From IMG/VR virus record IMGVR_UViG_3300032249_001329, positions 1 through 51,634 of that record: DNA of 51,634 nt; one strand, written 5' to 3'. The position numbers and the translations under genes are program-made. This stretch comes from a virus. The notes below the pieces were generated by a model. It was not told where the DNA came from and searched no databases. It worked only from the letters and a program-made list of their open reading frames with translations. Of the stretch, positions 47,172 through 51,634 are shown piece after piece (position 1 is the first letter of the stretch; each line of letters begins with the position of its first letter).

Positions 47172-47804
47172 ATGTATACGCAAGTCGTCGGCGGCGCGGG
47201 TCCGCAAGCAAAAGTTTTAGCGCACCTGCTGCGGCTTAGCGGCGCGTACTTCAACGACATGGACGACGCTACGAACACTACTACGTTCACGTACAGCGCA
47301 ATTTTTGAAGACTATTATCGTGCCTACATTCACGACACAAGCGCGACTCCCTTGCCGCCAGAAGTTCAACGCGAATTGCTGGCTTTTTTGCGGCACACTG
47401 ATCTATCAAACGCCGCGTCTGTAAACAAAGAAGACTGGCGTGTTTTTGAAACCGTCGCGTCTTCTATCCGCGGTCGGCTGCTATTTGTCGAATACCCCGA
47501 AACAGAACTCAACGCCGAGTTCCCGGCGCCGACCGCCTCGGATGAATATAGCGCCGCGCAAGCGCGCGCAAACAAGCTGAAAATTGCCGCAGAAGTAAAC
47601 GGCTGGAGCGTCGTCACGTGTAATTACGCCGAGTTCCTAAAGTCGAATAAATATCAAAAAAACCTGTTTGCTGCATTAGAGTTGCCGCTGCCGGAGAACG
47701 TAGAAACCGTTGTGCAACTTTATCATGACGAATATGCGTCTGTTTTGGCGCAGAGCAAACTGCAAAACTTTGTAAATGAAAATCCTGCTGACGGGCTATC
47801 CTAA
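47172..47804 (+). CDS. Hypothetical protein, possibly sulfotransferase-like
   Basis: 210 residues, AGGGCG site. The N-terminus QVVGGAGPQAKVLAHLLRLSG is placed like a P-loop/PAPS-binding strand-loop-helix but lacks the usual Ser-Gly-Thr. The middle FVEYPETELN and C-terminal HDEYASVLAQSK helices fit a divergent sulfotransferase-type fold, but this is weak. It overlaps the true sulfotransferase gene by 29 bases, so the two are probably partners. Confidence 0.5.
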   Translation: MYTQVVGGAGPQAKVLAHLLRLSGAYFNDMDDATNTTTFTYSAIFEDYYRAYIHDTSATPLPPEVQRELLAFLRHTDLSNAASVNKEDWRVFETVASSIRGRLLFVEYPETELNAEFPAPTASDEYSAAQARANKLKIAAEVNGWSVVTCNYAEFLKSNKYQKNLFAALELPLPENVETVVQLYHDEYASVLAQSKLQNFVNENPADGLS

Positions 47805-48522
47805 GTCCGGCACGACATATCTGTGCCGCCTGCTTGACTGCTTGTTGCAGGACACGCACCAGATATCTAAACAGCTTTCTTCTGATCTGAAGCGTGCATA
47901 TCGCCGCGATGACCAGCGCGTTTATTTCTCGTATCTCAATAACCCGCTTTACAACAAGCATCAGATCGTCCCTACATTTGCGCAGGCAATTGTGCTGTAC
48001 CGCGATTTCCGGGACGTGCTTGTAAGCTGCTATTTCCAGCAGAAGTACCGCGAGAACACAAAATACGCTGGTACGCTGTCTGAGTTTATTGACTTTGACT
48101 TTGGCGGAATTCGCAGCATTGTGCGGTTCTACAACGCTGTCGAACAGGCGCAGCCAAACATACTGGCTGTGTCATACGAGACATTATCCGAAAGCTTGCC
48201 CGCTATACTCTCTGCGCTCGCTGTAGAAACAGATAGCTCGTTTATTCGGCGGTGTTTGGCCCGGAACTCGTTTGAGAATATGCGCAAACTTGAAATCCAA
48301 AACTACGGCACAAGTGACATAGCAGAGCGCATAGAACTCGCGCCCAAAGACCTGACGAATACTGATACGTACAAAACACGTCGCGGCAAAATTGGCGGCT
48401 ATGTAGACTATCTGACTCCCGACGACATCGCTAAAATAAACGCCGTCGTGTTGGCGGAGTATAAGGACGCCGCGAGCAACAGGTGGTGCTATGCCGATTG
48501 CAATTCCAAGCCTGAGCATTGA
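47776..48522 (+). CDS. PAPS-dependent sulfotransferase
   Basis: 248 residues. The 5'-phosphosulfate loop is LTGYPKSGTTYLCRLL (PKSGTTYL, residues 9-16); the 3'-phosphate site is VLYRDFRDVLVSCYFQQ (about 74-90), matching R-D-x-R-D...S; the C-terminal KTRRGKIGGYVDYLT corresponds to the RKGxxGxW..F.T motif of cytosolic sulfotransferases. Transfers sulfate from PAPS to hydroxyls, probably of glycans here. A run of mutual overlaps (47172, 47776, 48491, 49270) defines a third glycan cassette. Confidence 0.85.
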   Translation: MKILLTGYPKSGTTYLCRLLDCLLQDTHQISKQLSSDLKRAYRRDDQRVYFSYLNNPLYNKHQIVPTFAQAIVLYRDFRDVLVSCYFQQKYRENTKYAGTLSEFIDFDFGGIRSIVRFYNAVEQAQPNILAVSYETLSESLPAILSALAVETDSSFIRRCLARNSFENMRKLEIQNYGTSDIAERIELAPKDLTNTDTYKTRRGKIGGYVDYLTPDDIAKINAVVLAEYKDAASNRWCYADCNSKPEH

Positions 48523-49273
48523 AATCGCAAAAAGTTGCAACCTAGCCTGCGACGGCTGTAATCACTTTAGCAACCTGTCTGGGCTAAAGGGTGTGCTCAC
48601 AGCTGACGATGTCGCTGAAAACATCGACCCGTGGGCGGTACATCTCACGCCGGCTGTATTCCGCATAGTCGGCGGCGAGCCTTTTATATGCCCCGATATA
48701 CTGGCCAGCCTTGCAGTCGTCCGCAAGGCGTTTCCAGACGCGCGTATTGATATTTTTACCAACGGCCTGCTGCTCAAGAACGACAAATTTGATGACTATT
48801 TTGGAGCGTCACTGGCGGCCCTAGGTGTGCGTGTTCGCGTATCTGTGCACTCTTTGGAGCCTGCGTTCTTGGACAGGCTGAAACCAGTGCGCGACAAGCT
48901 GAAACACTGGCGGGCGAAATACACGCTGGACTTCGAATTTGCTGACGCTGTGACTACGTGGACATGGCCTTACAAACACATCGACGGCAAGATCCACCCC
49001 TATACCGACAACAATCAAACGCAGTCGTGGGATAAATGTGTGGGCAAGTGGTGCAAGCAAATTTACAAGGGCAAGATTTACAAGTGCCAATTAACGGCGT
49101 ATTTGCAGGACGTCATAGACAAGCTTGACGACTCTTTTCTGCCGTATTTGAACTACACGCCAATCTCGCACACAGCCACGCCAGAAGAAATGGCGGAGTT
49201 CTTTTCCCGCAAAGACGAGTGGGTGTGCGCGGCCTGTCCAGCTAATCCGCAGAAGTTTATTAAAGCCGTATGA
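48491..49273 (+). CDS. Radical SAM protein
   Basis: 260 residues. SIEIAKSCNLACDGCNHF gives CxxxCxxC (C16, C20, C23), the [4Fe-4S] radical SAM motif; FRIVGGEPF is the GGE SAM-binding motif and IDIFTNGLLL a later strand. C-terminal cysteines (KCVGKWCKQIYKGKIYKCQL and CAACP) suggest extra cluster binding of SPASM-like type. Such enzymes carry out radical-based modification of peptides, sugars or cofactors. Co-expressed with a sulfotransferase and a glycosyltransferase, it may modify a sugar or a virion peptide. Confidence 0.85.
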   Translation: MPIAIPSLSIEIAKSCNLACDGCNHFSNLSGLKGVLTADDVAENIDPWAVHLTPAVFRIVGGEPFICPDILASLAVVRKAFPDARIDIFTNGLLLKNDKFDDYFGASLAALGVRVRVSVHSLEPAFLDRLKPVRDKLKHWRAKYTLDFEFADAVTTWTWPYKHIDGKIHPYTDNNQTQSWDKCVGKWCKQIYKGKIYKCQLTAYLQDVIDKLDDSFLPYLNYTPISHTATPEEMAEFFSRKDEWVCAACPANPQKFIKAV

Positions 49274-50088
49274 TCACGCTCATCGGCATGGTGCGGGATG
49301 AGGCCAAATATTTGGCGGAGTGGCTGACATACCACTGGCTGATTGGCGTCACGGATTTTGTTATCTATTTGCACAACTGCGCCGACGACTCCGCGCGCGT
49401 TATTAGCCAGTTACCGTTTCCTGTAACGGCTGTCGCCACCACCAGCGACGAAATAGGCTGGGAGTTCAAAAACCGGATTTACGGGGCTGGCTTAGACGCC
49501 GCCAAAACCCCGTGGGCTGTGTGCCTAGACATTGACGAGTTTCTGTGTCTGCCCGCGCACGATAATCTAGCTGAGTTTCTCGCGCAGACTAAATTTGACT
49601 CCGCTAGCGGTATCGCAATACACCAGAACATATTTGGCTTTGGCGGGCATGTAGCTTCTCCCGCCGGCCTTGTCATCGAGAACTACACGCTGCGCAATTC
49701 AGACGACCCATTACGCGACCGGTTTTATCCGCAGTACCACGATCCGGCAGACTTGTTTAAAACCGTTAAGGTTATTGTCAGGCCGGAGCAGGTCGTCAAA
49801 ATACTCGACAGCCACACATTTTTGTGCCGGCAAAAGCTCGTGACAGAAGACGGCGAACTGTTTAAAAAGTATCAGTGCCGCCGGGTTTTAAATGAAATCC
49901 GGTTAAACCATTACTTCACAAAAAGCCAAGAAGACTGGGCGGTTAAAACAGCCAGGGCCAGACTTAGCGGCGCGCAACCCTATCCCGACACGTGGTTTGA
50001 GTATTTCGCTGCGCAGACTACAATAGATAAATCGCTCGCAAACTGTTTTACGGCTAAATTACAGGCAGTTCTCGCCTATGGCCGTTAA
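49270..50088 (+). CDS. Glycosyltransferase family 92/GT2_4-like
   Basis: 272 residues, overlapping the radical SAM gene (ATGA). MITLIGMVRDEAKYLAEWL and the HWLIGVTDFVIYLHNCADDS segment, then WAVCLDIDEFLCL (D87-x-D89, metal-binding DXD) and EIRLNHYFTKSQEDW are the signature of GT92/Glyco_tranf_2_4 proteins, which act on glycan cores. It closes the third glycan cassette. Confidence 0.85.
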   Translation: MITLIGMVRDEAKYLAEWLTYHWLIGVTDFVIYLHNCADDSARVISQLPFPVTAVATTSDEIGWEFKNRIYGAGLDAAKTPWAVCLDIDEFLCLPAHDNLAEFLAQTKFDSASGIAIHQNIFGFGGHVASPAGLVIENYTLRNSDDPLRDRFYPQYHDPADLFKTVKVIVRPEQVVKILDSHTFLCRQKLVTEDGELFKKYQCRRVLNEIRLNHYFTKSQEDWAVKTARARLSGAQPYPDTWFEYFAAQTTIDKSLANCFTAKLQAVLAYGR

Positions 50089-50135
50089 ATTTTTACACAC
50101 TGTGTTATGCGCAGCGCAACAAAAATAAACGCTAT

Positions 50136-51065
50136 ATGCTTGACGCTTTGCGAGATAATCCGCTGCGCGCGCCAAATTGGAAATGGCTGCGTGTGCTGCA
50201 AATAGAGTCTGGCGGCCTACGTCCGACTAAAAAACTAGACGGCGGCGACGGTTTTTCATGGATCCGTCGGGCCATACAGTTAAAGCGCCGGCACGAGATG
50301 GCCGCAAATCGCCCGAGCGTTATGTACGCGCTAGCTACCGTAGACCGCCCGTTATTTTGGGCGCACGCTATGTGGGTCGACGAGAAGGCCCCGACGCGTT
50401 GGGCTGTAGAGGCTCGCATTCTTGCGGGCGAAGATAACGCAGCAATTGCTAAAAAGCTTGGCTGCGACCCGGAGGTTATAAACGCGTACGAGGCTGTATT
50501 TTTTAATGTGCGCGAAAAATTGGATAATCTGGAATACATCGTAAACGTCGTGATGCGGGACGCCGTAACCAGAGGCGTCACAGAGCGGCAATACGATTTA
50601 CTGTGGAAAATGTTTGGGTATCAGGGCGGCACGCATGTTTTAGACGCCATGATTACCAAATTCACAACTATAGAGCGGCCGCGCAAACCCGAAGACGTAT
50701 CTAAGTTCTTTCAAGAGTCGGCAATTAATTCGATGCGCCATAAGGCGGCTATTGCTGCGCTCACTGTGCCTATTAACACGCATACCCAGTTACAGCTTAT
50801 TGATTCCTACGTTAAATACGTCGAAATCGAGCGGAATTCAGAAAACGCAGAAAAAGCGCAGGCTGGTATTGTGCAGAATATCGGGGCGATGTTGGCTACG
50901 TTCCCGTTTAAAATAGGCACAAAACTCGACTCAGAGGGTGATAAAATGGTACCCTTTGATAATGGCGCCGCAGAATTGCGTGGTGACGAATTAATGATTG
51001 TGGCGGCAGGTGGAAAACTCAAAAACCAACCGGCTATTGAGAATTTAAAGTTTCCGGGAGAATAA
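50136..51065 (+). CDS. Phage protein with helix-turn-helix-like segment
   Basis: 309 residues. Begins LDALRDNPLRAPNWKWLRVLQ. EARILAGEDNAAIAKKLGCDPEVINAYE (about residues 92-119) has the spacing of a helix-turn-helix. A central charged helical region follows, and residues about 240-300 are a small beta/Gly-rich tail (AELRGDELMIVAAGG). This composition would suit a small terminase-like or DNA-binding assembly protein, but I have no family match. A gap of 47 bases separates it from the glycan cassette. Confidence 0.55.
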   Translation: MLDALRDNPLRAPNWKWLRVLQIESGGLRPTKKLDGGDGFSWIRRAIQLKRRHEMAANRPSVMYALATVDRPLFWAHAMWVDEKAPTRWAVEARILAGEDNAAIAKKLGCDPEVINAYEAVFFNVREKLDNLEYIVNVVMRDAVTRGVTERQYDLLWKMFGYQGGTHVLDAMITKFTTIERPRKPEDVSKFFQESAINSMRHKAAIAALTVPINTHTQLQLIDSYVKYVEIERNSENAEKAQAGIVQNIGAMLATFPFKIGTKLDSEGDKMVPFDNGAAELRGDELMIVAAGGKLKNQPAIENLKFPGE

Positions 51066-51067
51066 GA

Positions 51068-51634
51068 ATGCGCCCACTGAGCAAAGAAGCTGAAACAAAG
51101 CTGCTAACGGCTATTGAAAAAGCCGCAGAGCTTGTAAATAAGGGCACAGAGCCCGATACCGCTATTGTGAAGACGGCAACTGAATACAATATTCCTGCCG
51201 GCCAAATTAATCTTATGGTGCACGCGTACAATACTGGCCGAACCACCAGCCAGCGCGAAAGCGGCGAATCTACGCTGGAAAAGGCCGCTGACTTTAAACT
51301 GGCAAATGCCGAAAGCATTTTAGAAACGCTGTATCCAAAAGCCGTAAAAACAGCGGCAGAGCTTACACGCGAAAACACAGTTTCGACCGAGTACGCCGTT
51401 TCGCCGACTGGGTTTCTAGCCCGCCGTAAAGCCGCTATGCAAAAAGCAGCCGCGGCGCTAGTAAATCTGCCCGAGCAGACATACACGCCGCCGCCCCGAG
51501 ATGAGCATGCCGCAGTTATGCGAGAGGCCAGCAAGAAGGCCGCCGAGAAACGCGCAGCGGAAGAGATTCGCCGGCAAGCTACTGAGGCGTACGGCAAAGC
51601 TGCCAATGCCATGGAAGAACTTGTAACGTATTTC
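51068..51634 (+). CDS. Virion-type protein, 3' truncated by window edge
   Basis: 189 residues visible, open at the window end. Ala/Glu/Lys-rich helices, with KEAETKLLTAIEKAAELVNK and IPAGQINLMVHAYNTGRT (about 42-59), a pattern I remember from structural proteins of marine large phages. Two bases after the preceding stop. A helical, alanine-rich rod-like protein; role unknown. Confidence 0.6.
   Translation, partial: MRPLSKEAETKLLTAIEKAAELVNKGTEPDTAIVKTATEYNIPAGQINLMVHAYNTGRTTSQRESGESTLEKAADFKLANAESILETLYPKAVKTAAELTRENTVSTEYAVSPTGFLARRKAAMQKAAAALVNLPEQTYTPPPRDEHAAVMREASKKAAEKRAAEEIRRQATEAYGKAANAMEELVTYF

Noticed and set aside
51034-51612. 192-codon frame on the minus strand
   Set aside because: Antisense to the alanine-rich virion-type gene at 51068; Ser/Ala-rich shadow with no motif.

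Overview
This window reads as one contiguous stretch of a large tailed-phage genome, probably jumbo-phage scale and from an uncultured virus. Every gene I can support lies on the + strand. Genes are packed tightly, with many ATGA and TAATG stop/start overlaps. The window carries virion-type proteins, tail fibres, a holin-like protein, a tRNA, a free-standing homing endonuclease and phage-encoded multisubunit RNA polymerase genes. The standard genetic code fits. A Gram-negative host is an inference from the LPS-type glycosyltransferases and the sigma70-like promoters. The window is cut at both ends: a SNF2-type helicase on the left and a virion-type protein on the right.

Layout. (1) 1-5.5 kb: helicase C-terminus, a strong terminator, then a four-gene glycan cassette (GlcNAc-type GT, GT4-like GT, FkbM methyltransferase, GT25). 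(2) 5.6-12.6 kb: small metalloprotease, small membrane and Cys-rich proteins, AlkB-like dioxygenase, cupin, a very large Pro/Ala-rich hydrophobic protein, PhoH-like ATPase, ferritin-like protein, and an unexplained GC-rich structured region ending in a terminator. (3) 12.6-18.4 kb: second glycan cassette with UDP-galactopyranose mutase, a methyltransferase-GT fusion, a 714-residue GT-methyltransferase-GT fusion and a GT9-like enzyme. (4) 18.4-22 kb: HAD phosphatase, GIY-YIG homing endonuclease, small membrane proteins, an actin-like ATPase, a highly structured non-coding RNA of about 220 nt behind its own extended -10 promoter, a holin-like gene and tRNA-Asn. (5) 22-31 kb: 2H-phosphoesterase-like protein with a Cys-rich segment, many small membrane proteins, a matrixin-like metallopeptidase with a peptidoglycan-binding domain, a papain-like peptidase and small virion-type proteins. 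(6) 31-41 kb: RNA polymerase genes in an unusual arrangement (beta fused to the first half of beta', with the second half of beta' separate), interleaved with virion-type proteins. (7) 41-47 kb: tail fibre/adhesin genes, with a duplicated fibre-tip module and an AT-rich imported patch. (8) 47-50 kb: third glycan/sulfation cassette (sulfotransferase, radical SAM, GT92). (9) 50-51.6 kb: two virion or packaging-type proteins of unknown function.

How the parts fit together. The phage appears to bring its own transcription catalytic core and to invest heavily in glycan chemistry: about nine glycosyltransferase domains, three methyltransferase domains, a Galf-precursor enzyme and a sulfotransferase. 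That suggests decoration of its virion, its DNA or the host surface. The least explained items are the structured RNA at 21154-21376 next to the actin-like gene, the fused-and-split polymerase, and the second structured region at 11.95-12.22 kb.
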